Part shown: positions 54,538 to 63,961 of the stretch, piece after piece
Layout of the letters: each line of letters opens with the position of its first letter
Numbering within the stretch: the stretch's first letter is position 1
DNA from: an uncultured Veillonella sp.
Lineage (GTDB): Bacteria; Bacillota; Negativicutes; Veillonellales; Veillonellaceae
Reading direction: 5' to 3'
NCBI GenBank assembly: GCA_900550455.1
Contig: URSE01000002.1
Location: 1-64,000, forward strand
Length of the DNA stretch: 64,000 nucleotides
Program-made: the position numbers and the translations under genes
Notes under the pieces: model-generated
What the model was told of the DNA's origin: nothing
Seen by the model: the letters and a program-made list of their open reading frames with translations, nothing else
Databases searched by the model: none

Positions 54538-56118
54538 TTATTCATTTGTCGTCGCCTGGAAGAAGGCCTTGGCCTCCCGGAGACAACCTCGCTTACAGGA
54601 TACCTGTACCTCATCCCCAGCGGCTAACTTTACATCTCCTAAGGGCACGATATAGTCCCCATTACGATTGATGGATACGATTAATGCTTCAGACGGGATG
54701 TGCAAGTCCTTGAGGGCCACCCCAATGTAAGGGCTGACCACAGGAACCTTGGTTTGGAAGAAGGTTTGAACCGGTTCCACATTCGTATCCTTGGTCATAG
54801 CTTGGAGGAGGGAATCATAAATTGGAGGCTCTTTCAACATTTCTGCCACCAAGTAGGCCACCATGGTAACGGTACCAACAGCGAAGATATTGGAAAAGGA
54901 ATCGGTCATCTCCAAGACCAGGAGGATGGCTAGGAGCGGGGTCCGCATAGCAGCTGCCAACATCCCACCCATGGCACAGATGACAAACTGGGCTGTATAG
55001 CCATCCCCAATGAGACCATAGTGGAGAAAAACCCCATTAGAGAGAGCCCCTGCAGCCCCACCGATAACTAACATAGGGAGGAAGATGCCCCCTTGCGCAC
55101 CAGACCCATAGCAGAAGGTTGTCACCAAAACCTTACCTAGAACTATTCCCGCTAAAAGCAGGATTCCATAATGCCCATAAGCCAATTGACCTACTAAGTC
55201 ATTGCCGCCCCCCAAGAGGAGTTGAGAATCAAAACCGATAAGAGCAATAGTGATAAAGGTAATAGCTAACTTCACAAAGGAAGGAACCTTCATCCAGGCG
55301 AAGAAGTCCTTCATGAGGAAGATCATGCGACAGAAGAATACACCCACTAGTCCCATAAAGATTCCCATAAGAAGGAGGAGGCCAAAGTAGTTAATGGGCA
55401 AGCCTTCCATAACGGAAAAGCCCAGAGCTGGTTCAAGACCAAAAATGGTAGACGTGACAAAGTTAGAACAAATAGTAGCTACAAATGTCGGTACTACTAA
55501 GAGTGGGTAAAAGGACTTATGGACCTCTTCAAAGACGAAGATGGCCCCCGATACAGGAGCTGAAAAAGCCGCTGTTAAACCCGCTGCCGATCCGGCTGAT
55601 GTAAGGAGGCGCTGTTCACGAATGGAGGATTTAAGGAAGTAGGAAATAAGCTTGCCTACAGACCCTCCTAACTGAACAGCCGGCCCTTCCCGGCCTACGG
55701 AAAACCCAGCAAGGCCTGTCAGAATGCCGCCAATATACTTAGAAATTAAGGTGCGACCGGGCTTCATGTCAAAGAGACCTACCATTTCTCCTTCAATCTG
55801 AGGAATCCCAGACCCACCAGAAAGAGGAGCCCACTTGAGGCAACGGTCGATGATAAAGGCCATGACCACCATGAGGATCAGCCAAAGGACAATGCCTAAG
55901 GGCGTAATGCCCTCCATAAGATGCCAGCGGATATGTTCTGAGGTCAGAATGCCCCAGCGGAAGGTGGCTCCAAAAAATCCCGCAACAATGCCAACTAAGG
56001 CTCCTTTTAGGATGAGTTTGATCAAGGCTTGACGATTAAGTCCAAGCTCCTCAAAGGACCGGGGCTTAGTCTTGGGTATATGAAATTGTGAGAGACGAAG
56101 AGAAAAAGGATTTTTCAT
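54538..56118 (-). CDS. ClC chloride channel/antiporter with C-terminal RCK_C domain
   Basis: This ~526-residue membrane protein has the ClC selectivity motifs GGSGIPQIEG, GREGPAVQLGG (with the gating Glu) and a later GAQGGIFLPMLVIGGAAGALSN. The last ~80 residues form an RCK_C/TrkA-C domain (LKDLHIPSEALIVSINRNGDYIVP), as in some bacterial ClC proteins where it senses ligands such as c-di-AMP or nucleotides. Likely role: Cl-/H+ exchange in acid or osmotic stress. ATG 56118 with GGAG six bases upstream is preferred. It is a single gene. Confidence 0.93.
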   Translation of the reverse strand: MKNPFSLRLSQFHIPKTKPRSFEELGLNRQALIKLILKGALVGIVAGFFGATFRWGILTSEHIRWHLMEGITPLGIVLWLILMVVMAFIIDRCLKWAPLSGGSGIPQIEGEMVGLFDMKPGRTLISKYIGGILTGLAGFSVGREGPAVQLGGSVGKLISYFLKSSIREQRLLTSAGSAAGLTAAFSAPVSGAIFVFEEVHKSFYPLLVVPTFVATICSNFVTSTIFGLEPALGFSVMEGLPINYFGLLLLMGIFMGLVGVFFCRMIFLMKDFFAWMKVPSFVKLAITFITIALIGFDSQLLLGGGNDLVGQLAYGHYGILLLAGIVLGKVLVTTFCYGSGAQGGIFLPMLVIGGAAGALSNGVFLHYGLIGDGYTAQFVICAMGGMLAAAMRTPLLAILLVLEMTDSFSNIFAVGTVTMVAYLVAEMLKEPPIYDSLLQAMTKDTNVEPVQTFFQTKVPVVSPYIGVALKDLHIPSEALIVSINRNGDYIVPLGDVKLAAGDEVQVSCKRGCLREAKAFFQATTNE

Positions 56119-56186
56119 AACATACTCCACAAGCTTTCAATTGATTAAAATATAAAACCAGTGCTGTTAACATCATACTTAGAAGT

Positions 56187-56948
56187 TTAATAATCCAGTG
56201 ATTCAAAGGGCTTATGTAAGGCCTTCTTTAATCTTCGCCAATTACAAATCAATTTATCAGTAAAGGACAGGCGATTATATAAAATCTTAAATGACTCTTT
56301 CTTAGTGAGCTTGCCTGTGTCATCATCTTTTCTACCTAAAATTGTTGATGGAATGTTACTCTCTCCAGCCTGAATAATTAAATCCTTATCTAAGCAATAG
56401 AGGTCACACTTTTGTAACCAGTAATAAAATTTAAAGGCATCAATTTCAAAACAGAGTGGAGTTTGAATTTGCATGATATTTTCTGCAGCCTTACGGTTGA
56501 GTATATAACCATGCATACAGAAGAGATTTACAGCGGAGTATATATGTAAGGTATCATCAACCTTTTGTATATTTTTATAGTGATATCTGCTTTTTTGTAG
56601 GACTACCACTCGTGGCTCATCTGTAGACTCAACAAATTGACGGATTTTATGAACTCTTTCTTCTGAAAATTCGTCTGTAAAATAAATGTCATCCTCACAG
56701 ATAAGTATGCTCTTTCCTTCAGAGGACAAGAATTCCCTCATAACACCTAAGTGACTTAAGGCGCAACCAATCTCGCCACTTGTCAAAAAGGTATTAGGCA
56801 AAGCTTTTGATGCCACTTCATCTGGGTCCATGCGATTGGCCATAATGGCATCAAAAAAAGTAAAATCGAGTCCTACTCTACTCGTTTCAGTTTTTACATT
56901 CTGGCGGCGCAATGTATTATCTACATCAGAGATAATGACTGTTTTCAT
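56187..56948 (-). CDS. Glycosyltransferase family 25 (LOS/LPS biosynthesis)
   Basis: This ~253-residue protein begins MKTVIISDVDNTLRR and contains GEIGCALSHLGVMREFL followed by ICEDDIYF, the GT25 signature with its metal-binding acidic residues. GT25 enzymes add galactose or other sugars to lipooligosaccharide. I chose ATG 56948 because AAAGGTG is well placed upstream. It is the last gene of the surface-glycan cluster. Base composition is AT-rich like its upstream neighbours. Confidence 0.88.
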   Translation of the reverse strand: MKTVIISDVDNTLRRQNVKTETSRVGLDFTFFDAIMANRMDPDEVASKALPNTFLTSGEIGCALSHLGVMREFLSSEGKSILICEDDIYFTDEFSEERVHKIRQFVESTDEPRVVVLQKSRYHYKNIQKVDDTLHIYSAVNLFCMHGYILNRKAAENIMQIQTPLCFEIDAFKFYYWLQKCDLYCLDKDLIIQAGESNIPSTILGRKDDDTGKLTKKESFKILYNRLSFTDKLICNWRRLKKALHKPFESLDY

Positions 56949-56988
56949 ATATATCACCTTTACACACAAACCACTTACACGCTAAAAA

Positions 56989-57936
56989 TTATCTCTCTCT
57001 TATATAGGACTTTAAATTCTCTGCTACTTCCCCATCATATTGATCTAGCATTTCATAGCGCTTACGATACTGGCTCCGCTTTTGAGACTTAATTTCTTCA
57101 ATAGGCTTGCGATATTCTTCTAAAGGAATCTCATAGAACCTTGGGTCTTTCGTAATTTCCCCACCAGATTCTTTCCACAAGGAATCCAATTCTGCTACCT
57201 TAGCCCGATGCCCCCGCACTAAATGGGTATTAGCATAAAATCCTTCATCGGATACAGCATATATGGCTTCAACACCAGTTTGTTTAGCTATCATTCTAAG
57301 CAAATACATGATGAAGTTTTTTGGCCGGTACCCAAACATCTTCTTAGTTGCTGTCTTAGCATTAGAAAGCCCATCTTTATAGCCTTGAATGGTGCCAATC
57401 CACAGGGCTTTTTCCCCGTTCAACCCCTTACCAAATCGGAGGTTAGCATGATAAAGACCCTTACCTTCCAAGGTTACTAAGAGAGTTAATAAGCCTTCCT
57501 TACGCTGTCCAGCACCATAGTATAATTGCGCTTTCATAGCTAATTCTTCAGATTGCCAGATGACAATTCCTCGCTTGATACGACTTACATCGTCTAAAAA
57601 ATTATCCGGATCAACAGAATACATAGATTGAATAGCTTGGTCCGTAAAAACCTCTTTAATATAGTCAAAATGATTAATAATAGCTTCTAAACGTTCTTCT
57701 ACCTTTGAATCCTTAAAGAAAAAGATGCGAGTCATCAGTTCATACAGCCCCACCTGTCTCTCTAATATATGACAATCTGGTGTATAGTTAGCAAAATAAT
57801 GCTCCAGTCGTTTCATCTCTTGTTGACGATTCATAGAGCGAGCCGTGTGTAATACAACGCGACGTGTTTCCCTCCACGTACGCTTTCCATATATGTTACG
57901 ACCTTTTAACCATTGACTTCGTATATACTCAAACAC
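56989..57936 (-). CDS. VirK/YbjX family protein (DUF535)
   Basis: This 315-residue soluble protein resembles VirK/YbjX. LWIGTIQGYKDGLSNAKTATKKMFGYRPKNFIMYLLRMIAKQTGVEAIYAVSDEGFY is a conserved DUF535 block (positions about 188-244), with HLVRGHRAKVAELDSLWKESGG after it. The C-terminus is basic (KSQKRSQYRKRYEML). Relatives influence lipid A or surface exposure in enterobacteria, but the mechanism is unknown. Its position between GT4 and GT25 genes supports an envelope role. Confidence 0.8.
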   Translation of the reverse strand: MFEYIRSQWLKGRNIYGKRTWRETRRVVLHTARSMNRQQEMKRLEHYFANYTPDCHILERQVGLYELMTRIFFFKDSKVEERLEAIINHFDYIKEVFTDQAIQSMYSVDPDNFLDDVSRIKRGIVIWQSEELAMKAQLYYGAGQRKEGLLTLLVTLEGKGLYHANLRFGKGLNGEKALWIGTIQGYKDGLSNAKTATKKMFGYRPKNFIMYLLRMIAKQTGVEAIYAVSDEGFYANTHLVRGHRAKVAELDSLWKESGGEITKDPRFYEIPLEEYRKPIEEIKSQKRSQYRKRYEMLDQYDGEVAENLKSYIRER

Positions 57937-57950
57937 AATCTTACCTCAAC

Positions 57951-59033
57951 TTATACACTCTTTATAATCTGACAAATCGAATCTACCATTTTGGGAAGGG
58001 TAAAGTTAGCAAGTACACGTTCATAACCCTTATGAATCATGTAGGCCCTTTCTTGTGGATGATCCATCAAACCCTGTATAGCCTTTGCAATAGATTGACC
58101 ATCTACCCTATCAATCAATATTCCTGAATAACCAGAATCAATAATTTCAGCTTGTGCCCCTGATGTAGAGGCAATGACAGGTACTCCACAATACATGGCT
58201 TCACACAACACAAGGCCAAACGCTTCTTCTACCTTAGATGGTGCAACCAAACAGTCAAGGGACCGATAAAAGGCATTCATATCCTTTTGAAAGCCTAAAA
58301 ACTCAACATAATCTTCCATCCCCTGCTGAGCTATATAGTGATGTAAATCTCGCAAATTATCTGGCAAACCATCACCACAAATACGTATACGAATACTTTT
58401 AGGTATCTGGTGTAACATAGTAAGGGCATCCAATAACTCAAAAATTCCCTTATTCTCTGTTATACGTCCTGCATACCCAACGGTAAAAACATCCTTTTCC
58501 TTTTTACTATTATTAGGTATTTCAGGAAAGCGATAGGTATTAATCCCATTATAAACCAGTCTATATTTATCTTTTAAAGCTGAAATTACTTGGGCCTCAT
58601 ACACTCGTTTTGAAACACAGATAAAAGCATCCACTTGCGATTGAATCCATCGATGATAAAAATCATGCTTAGCCGCAACTATATTATGTTTATAAAATAT
58701 GAGCTTAGCACCAGTTAACTTTTTTAAGGCTATACATAGCAAGATATATTTACCAGAATGACACTGAATAACATCTACTTGGTGACGATTCATTTCCCTA
58801 GCTATAGCCTTAATTGATCTAAATCCCTTTACAGAATATAAGTTACCAGTAATAATCCCTGCTATGGGCCGAAACCGTTCCTTAAATTCCTGGTTAGATT
58901 CATCAATTAAAACAAAAGATTCTATCTTTCGTCGATGGAATTCATCGCACATATCATATACATACTGCTCACCACCGCCCCATACTTTGGCGCCCACTAT
59001 ATTCAGTATAGTCACAGACATTCCCCTTTTCAT
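57951..59033 (-). CDS. Glycosyltransferase family 4
   Basis: This 360-residue GT-B enzyme has an N-terminal NIVGAKVWGGGEQYVYDM and the C-terminal donor-binding region VGYAGRITENKGIFELLDAL, with APSKVEEAFGLVLCEAMYCGVPVIASTSGAQAEII (EX7E motif). It would add a sugar to lipopolysaccharide or capsule on the inner membrane. The start is uncertain: ATG 59033 lacks a ribosome site, while ATG 59021 has AAGGGG very close. It lies 14 bp upstream of the DUF535 gene in the same transcript. Confidence 0.9.
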   Translation of the reverse strand: MKRGMSVTILNIVGAKVWGGGEQYVYDMCDEFHRRKIESFVLIDESNQEFKERFRPIAGIITGNLYSVKGFRSIKAIAREMNRHQVDVIQCHSGKYILLCIALKKLTGAKLIFYKHNIVAAKHDFYHRWIQSQVDAFICVSKRVYEAQVISALKDKYRLVYNGINTYRFPEIPNNSKKEKDVFTVGYAGRITENKGIFELLDALTMLHQIPKSIRIRICGDGLPDNLRDLHHYIAQQGMEDYVEFLGFQKDMNAFYRSLDCLVAPSKVEEAFGLVLCEAMYCGVPVIASTSGAQAEIIDSGYSGILIDRVDGQSIAKAIQGLMDHPQERAYMIHKGYERVLANFTLPKMVDSICQIIKSV

Positions 59034-59081
59034 AGTAGATGCAGTAGATGCAATTACAATCCATTACAAACTGACTATCAT

Positions 59082-61106
59082 TTAATCCTTAGTAAATAAT
59101 TCTTTTTCATGATTAATAAACCATGTAGTTAAGAGGGTCCAATCGCGAGACTTATCCGCATGATTATCAACAGGCCGTACTTGTTTCACAGGTTCTGCAC
59201 TAGGTATATTAGTCTCACCATAATCCATACGCACATCCCCCATCATAGTATCAGTAATCCATTGATATGGGGTAACTAATACTTCTTCTTGTTTATCAAA
59301 CAAGGAAGGGGTAATTGAATAATACTCAAATCCCTTAGGTGCTATAGCTTCAATAATCGTTGGCATCAGACTCATATGGGTCCCTTTTTGAGTTGCGAAC
59401 ATAGCTTGTTCTAGTTCAGGATGTTGTAGTAAACCAACTGTACAGAACATATCACGCAAAGTATAGTCTCGACGGATAAGAGATGTGTTTCTAAGGCTAC
59501 CCAGAAGATTTGAATGGTCCCCTGTCACTAAAAAGAGACTATCAGGATATTCTTCTTTCATAGCCTCAACAAAATTAAAAATGGCCTTATCACTATACCG
59601 ATACGTTGCCAATTCCTTATTACGAGTTTTATTGCTTCGTAAATCTTCTCCTACCTCTGGCATAACCTTATTAGGGTCATAATCCAATAGCGAGTCTTCC
59701 ATTTTATAAGGACCATGATTAGATGTAGTGTAAATAAAGTGGAAGGTTGGTTGATCAAGCCCTTTAATTTGCTCAGCTATAGTTTCTAAAAATACATGGT
59801 CATAGACGCCAACCCAAGTTTTAGGTGCATTAGGACCACAGAATATGGAGGCACTTTCTACTCTATCAAAGCCTTGTGCCTTACCAAAGTGATTAAAGTT
59901 CCCATAGGATGCATTCCCTCCATACCAATAAATAGTTTGATAGCCCAAGGCCTTCATTTGACTGGCAAAAGATGTAGGAAACGCCCCTTGCCAAAAAGAT
60001 TCTCGTTCATTAATCTCAAGGCCCCCATCATAGAGACCACTCATCAAACTTACAATAGATGGTCTTGAAACATTCCCAGCAGGCAAAAAATTAGGAATGC
60101 CAACCGTATGCTTATCCTCTTTAAAATTCCATAAACCGGGGCAAACATTTAATAACTCATAAGGTTTATCGATTGACCACTGAGGTATACTTTCACCAAC
60201 AATTAAAAAGATATGCTTTGGCTTCTTAATCCTTGGACCCTTAGCCACACGCTTAAACGCATATAAAGGATTTTCTAAGTCATGCCAATTATCCCTATAT
60301 TGCTCTGGTACAAGATGGCTAATCGCTTCATCAATATCTTCTTCTGATACTTGGAATTCCGACCGTAAAGGATGCTTATAGACCGTTTCCAAAGCACATA
60401 AGTCAGGTACCGTTGCACGGGCGAAGAAAATATCTTCTTTCACTACGGTAGGAACTGTATCCCATTCTGGTTTATCATCATGAGATAAGCTCCCACCATA
60501 GCGGAACCAATAAAAACCTAGTACTGATAGGATAATCAAAAAGATATTCCACAGAATGATTTGCCAAGTATCGTCAAATCCAGGGTAGGCAATAGACGGT
60601 AAAGATAGAAACACATGCCCCATAAACCAAGATAGGATGGCAACTGGTAGGAAACCAAGTAATACTAATACACCGTGATCCTGATTTAAGAACACATCTA
60701 CTAAATTCTTCTTTTCTGCATGCTTTCCATAATGAACCATGTAATTATAAGTGTCATGAAAATGCTTATAGAATATCATCTTGCCCGCAAAGGCCGCATA
60801 CAAAACACAGGAATACAAGGTTAAAGCAAGTAACCGTACCAAGTCTTCATACTGATGGTAAGCATCTATCCAAAGAGCAGGTATGGTAACAAATACCAAT
60901 GGAACCAGAAATACATAAGCATCAAAATCCATGCCCCACCAAAATCCATACTTACATGCACCTAAAACAGATGCCCACCGCCCTTGCCAGGAAGGATATG
61001 GATTATATACATGCATGAAGATGAACCGAAATATGGCACTCAAAATAGGAGCCCAAATCATCAATTTAATATTTTGTTGTAGGGATAAGAAAAATTGCTC
61101 GCTCAT
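59082..61106 (-). CDS. LtaS/EptA-like alkaline-phosphatase-superfamily membrane transferase with Ser at the nucleophile position
   Basis: This 674-residue protein has five N-terminal membrane helices (to about 205) and a large extracytoplasmic sulfatase-type domain. Metal and active-site motifs are GES (Glu305), GNVSRPS (Ser347), TSNHGPY and TGDHSN. Sulfatase-fold transferases move phosphoglycerol or phosphoethanolamine to glycolipids; most use Thr as nucleophile, and here the aligned residue is Ser347. The related gene at 61949 has Thr341 with the same 42-residue spacing from its Glu. The acceptor is probably an outer-membrane lipid or glycan (inference). Confidence 0.85.
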   Translation of the reverse strand: MSEQFFLSLQQNIKLMIWAPILSAIFRFIFMHVYNPYPSWQGRWASVLGACKYGFWWGMDFDAYVFLVPLVFVTIPALWIDAYHQYEDLVRLLALTLYSCVLYAAFAGKMIFYKHFHDTYNYMVHYGKHAEKKNLVDVFLNQDHGVLVLLGFLPVAILSWFMGHVFLSLPSIAYPGFDDTWQIILWNIFLIILSVLGFYWFRYGGSLSHDDKPEWDTVPTVVKEDIFFARATVPDLCALETVYKHPLRSEFQVSEEDIDEAISHLVPEQYRDNWHDLENPLYAFKRVAKGPRIKKPKHIFLIVGESIPQWSIDKPYELLNVCPGLWNFKEDKHTVGIPNFLPAGNVSRPSIVSLMSGLYDGGLEINERESFWQGAFPTSFASQMKALGYQTIYWYGGNASYGNFNHFGKAQGFDRVESASIFCGPNAPKTWVGVYDHVFLETIAEQIKGLDQPTFHFIYTTSNHGPYKMEDSLLDYDPNKVMPEVGEDLRSNKTRNKELATYRYSDKAIFNFVEAMKEEYPDSLFLVTGDHSNLLGSLRNTSLIRRDYTLRDMFCTVGLLQHPELEQAMFATQKGTHMSLMPTIIEAIAPKGFEYYSITPSLFDKQEEVLVTPYQWITDTMMGDVRMDYGETNIPSAEPVKQVRPVDNHADKSRDWTLLTTWFINHEKELFTKD

Positions 61107-61157
61107 GGTTTATTAATTCCTACGCTATAATGGTTCTCATTACACACTCTATCCCTA

Positions 61158-61916
61158 TTATAGTTTGCCCTTTGACTGATTTAAATAGTACAGCTTAACG
61201 TACTTTGTTACCGTATACATATAGTGGTATAGGGACAATATAAATCCTATTTTCCCATCAAGAAAACCTCTTTGTAAGATATATATCTTAAAAAAGGCCC
61301 ACTGAGGTCTAATAATAATATCCTTCCAAAAAGAACAGCCCTTTCCCTCTTCATGATATTTTTCTGCTGCCGCAGATGTATACTTATTGAATTTAGTAAA
61401 GTATTGTGTCCAATTATCATATGTATAATGGAATAATTTTCCCTGTAAAGTAGCTTGTGGATAGGGACTGATAAAAGCTTCATGTACGAAACCCTCTACA
61501 CTAGCTCCTTCCTTAGGCATTAAACGCAACACCTTATCAGACCGCATAGATCCATGGCTAGCCTTGTTATAGTGGAATATATTATGACGACATAACCAAT
61601 AGGCTCTTTTCTCTCCATCCTCTACAGCTTCTCTAATAGAACCATTTAATTCTGGAGATATACGCTCATCTGAATCAATAAACAGAATCCAATCACCTGA
61701 TGCTTGACTGATACCAAATCGCCGCTGTTGAGACCAATCGCCATTAAGGGCATGAGGAATAACCTTGGCACCACATTCTTCTGCTAGTGCTACCGTTTTA
61801 TCCGTACTACCATCATCAATAACTAGTATTTCATCAGCACATTGAATGCTTTTGATGCAATCTACGATATGTTCCTCTTCATTACGGGCAAGTATAATCG
61901 CAGTAATTTTTGACAT
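61158..61916 (-). CDS. Glycosyltransferase family 2 (WaaE/KdtX-like LPS core)
   Basis: This ~252-residue enzyme begins MSKITAIILARNEEEHIVDCI and has the GT2 motifs VIDDGSTD and ILFIDSDERIS, then RRFGISQASGDW. The pattern NEEEHI...SDERIS is typical of WaaE/KdtX-like core glucosyltransferases. ATG 61916 has AAAGGGG upstream. It lies between the two LtaS/EptA-like genes and has the same AT-rich composition as the downstream cluster. Confidence 0.9.
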   Translation of the reverse strand: MSKITAIILARNEEEHIVDCIKSIQCADEILVIDDGSTDKTVALAEECGAKVIPHALNGDWSQQRRFGISQASGDWILFIDSDERISPELNGSIREAVEDGEKRAYWLCRHNIFHYNKASHGSMRSDKVLRLMPKEGASVEGFVHEAFISPYPQATLQGKLFHYTYDNWTQYFTKFNKYTSAAAEKYHEEGKGCSFWKDIIIRPQWAFFKIYILQRGFLDGKIGFILSLYHYMYTVTKYVKLYYLNQSKGKL

Positions 61917-61948
61917 AAATACCCCTTTCATTTACATCTTCACAATAC

Positions 61949-63868
61949 TTACCAATTATTCCCTTTAATAATCCGCCAAGCACTCACTTGCCGCATAGTA
62001 TCCATCCAATCCTTGTTGTTTTGATCCATAGGATCCTTTAGGCTATGAATTGTTTTGCCATCAGACCACAAAGCGTGGTTAAAGGCAAAGGATTGCTTAT
62101 CAAACAAACTTGGTACCATAGCTTCATAGCTTTGACCAGGTCTACCGACCAATTGTGCAATAGTTGGAATCAATTGAATGGCCATGCCAAATTGATGGTC
62201 AGGCATCCAAGATTTTTCTAATCCTTGGCCATAAAAAATAGCTGGGATAGTAGAGCGCACCATAGGACTTACTTCCTTAGCAAAGTTGAAGCGTTCGCTG
62301 TGATCGCCAGTGATGATAAATAGACCAGAAGGATCTTGAGCTTGCATAGCCTTCACAAATTGACCCATCGTATGGTCCGCATACCAGAAGGTACCAATTT
62401 CTTGGATGGTATCTGGCTTATTGCCAATATCATCTGGAAGAGTACCCAGCTTACTTTGATCAAAGCCCTCTTGAGCCAAATCCATATTATAAGGAGGATG
62501 GTTAGTCGTGGTGAGGACGAAGTTAAATATTTTTTCTCCCTTATGGGCCTCCGTATAGGCTTCGATACCCTTAAAAAGATCCTTATCAGGCGCGCCCCAA
62601 GCATTACCCCCTTGGTAGTTAAGGTCAGAAGCATCGTGGAACTCGTCAAAATTTTGAGACAAGACAAAGCGTTTAACATCCTGCCAAGACCCAAAGCCCC
62701 CATACCAGAAGACAGTCTTATAACCAAGGCCCTTCATAACACTAGCAATACCCATGCCATAAGAAGCTTGGTAGCTTGTTGGTTCATAGTTAGGGAAGAG
62801 ACCTACATCAGGCATCCCTGTAAGGAAACCGTTAACAGCCGGCATTGTCCCTGTCCCTTGGGCTAAGAGATAATCTGCAGACATTCCCTTTTGGGTAAGA
62901 CTTTTACCTTCGTGAGCCACATAATCACCGAACGATGCGTATTGAGGCAACATAGGCCATAGGCCATAGGATTCACCCAAAATAAAGGTGACCGTTTGCG
63001 GTTGAATCGGCAATTTTTCTTTATCAATAGTGTGCTTAAAGGATTCATCGATAGTCCCAGCAGGCTTACCACCGAGGGCTACGATTTTTTCTTTTAACTG
63101 CTCTTCTGTTAGATCCACCTTATGGAATTGTTGCATTCGCTTATGAATTGTTCTTACCCGATAGAGGGCTTGCGCATCATCCAAAATGGTTTCATTGAGA
63201 AGGGTTGAAGACATGCGAGTCGCATTTTCCCAGTTAATAGAATGAGTATAGCTAAAGGCTCCGCCCCATCGGCAGAATATGGCAAAAATAACCAAAAGGA
63301 TGGTAACTTCTCCTGTCCGCACCCACAATTGTCCAGGATTCTTAGGTTCCCAGGAGATTGGTTCCTTAGATAAGATTTTATTAATGACCTTAACCAAAAT
63401 AGCACAAGCTATAATAGCCACAATCAAATAGGGTATGGCATGATATTCATTAATAGCCGTATTAATAATAGCTCCTATATCATCGTGGGCGCCATTAACC
63501 AACATAAGGTTATAACCAGATTCAAAAATATGGTAATAAGGAATCCGGATGATAAATAAGAGGGTCATAACAATGGTTGCCAAGGAGTACCAAATACGAC
63601 GAATGGCTTGCGCTGGCCATGTAGCCCTAAAGGTTTGAACTAGAGTGGCAACAACAAATGGTACTAGGCAAATAACCCCAATAGTTTTCAAAGAAATTCT
63701 AAAACCGTACCAGAGTGTCATCCATATATCGTGGAACTTTACATCTGCTAGGGTATTAGCAAAAATGCCTAAAAATACGATGCGAAAAATGGTCAAGAGA
63801 ACTACAAAAAAAATAAAGACTTTTCCTTCTTGTTGTAAGCCTTTCCATAATCGATCAAAGTGTTTCAT
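61949..63868 (-). CDS. LtaS/EptA-like alkaline-phosphatase-superfamily membrane transferase (Thr nucleophile)
   Basis: This 639-residue paralogue of the protein at 59082 has about five N-terminal membrane helices (to about 205) and a sulfatase-type periplasmic domain. The motifs are ILGES (Glu299), GTGTMPAVNG (nucleophile Thr341), TTNHPPYN and ITGDHSER. It likely transfers a phosphoglycerol or phosphoethanolamine head group; in a diderm the acceptor is probably LPS or a periplasmic glycan rather than lipoteichoic acid. It heads the surface-glycan operon. A TATAAT lies at 63901-63906 on its strand. Confidence 0.9.
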   Translation of the reverse strand: MKHFDRLWKGLQQEGKVFIFFVVLLTIFRIVFLGIFANTLADVKFHDIWMTLWYGFRISLKTIGVICLVPFVVATLVQTFRATWPAQAIRRIWYSLATIVMTLLFIIRIPYYHIFESGYNLMLVNGAHDDIGAIINTAINEYHAIPYLIVAIIACAILVKVINKILSKEPISWEPKNPGQLWVRTGEVTILLVIFAIFCRWGGAFSYTHSINWENATRMSSTLLNETILDDAQALYRVRTIHKRMQQFHKVDLTEEQLKEKIVALGGKPAGTIDESFKHTIDKEKLPIQPQTVTFILGESYGLWPMLPQYASFGDYVAHEGKSLTQKGMSADYLLAQGTGTMPAVNGFLTGMPDVGLFPNYEPTSYQASYGMGIASVMKGLGYKTVFWYGGFGSWQDVKRFVLSQNFDEFHDASDLNYQGGNAWGAPDKDLFKGIEAYTEAHKGEKIFNFVLTTTNHPPYNMDLAQEGFDQSKLGTLPDDIGNKPDTIQEIGTFWYADHTMGQFVKAMQAQDPSGLFIITGDHSERFNFAKEVSPMVRSTIPAIFYGQGLEKSWMPDHQFGMAIQLIPTIAQLVGRPGQSYEAMVPSLFDKQSFAFNHALWSDGKTIHSLKDPMDQNNKDWMDTMRQVSAWRIIKGNNW

Positions 63869-63961
63869 GAGACCCCCTAAAATCCATGTAATTATGCCTA
63901 ATTATACCACATTTAGGACTCTATTTTAGGGCCTACCACATTATTTATAGACCCTTTATGG

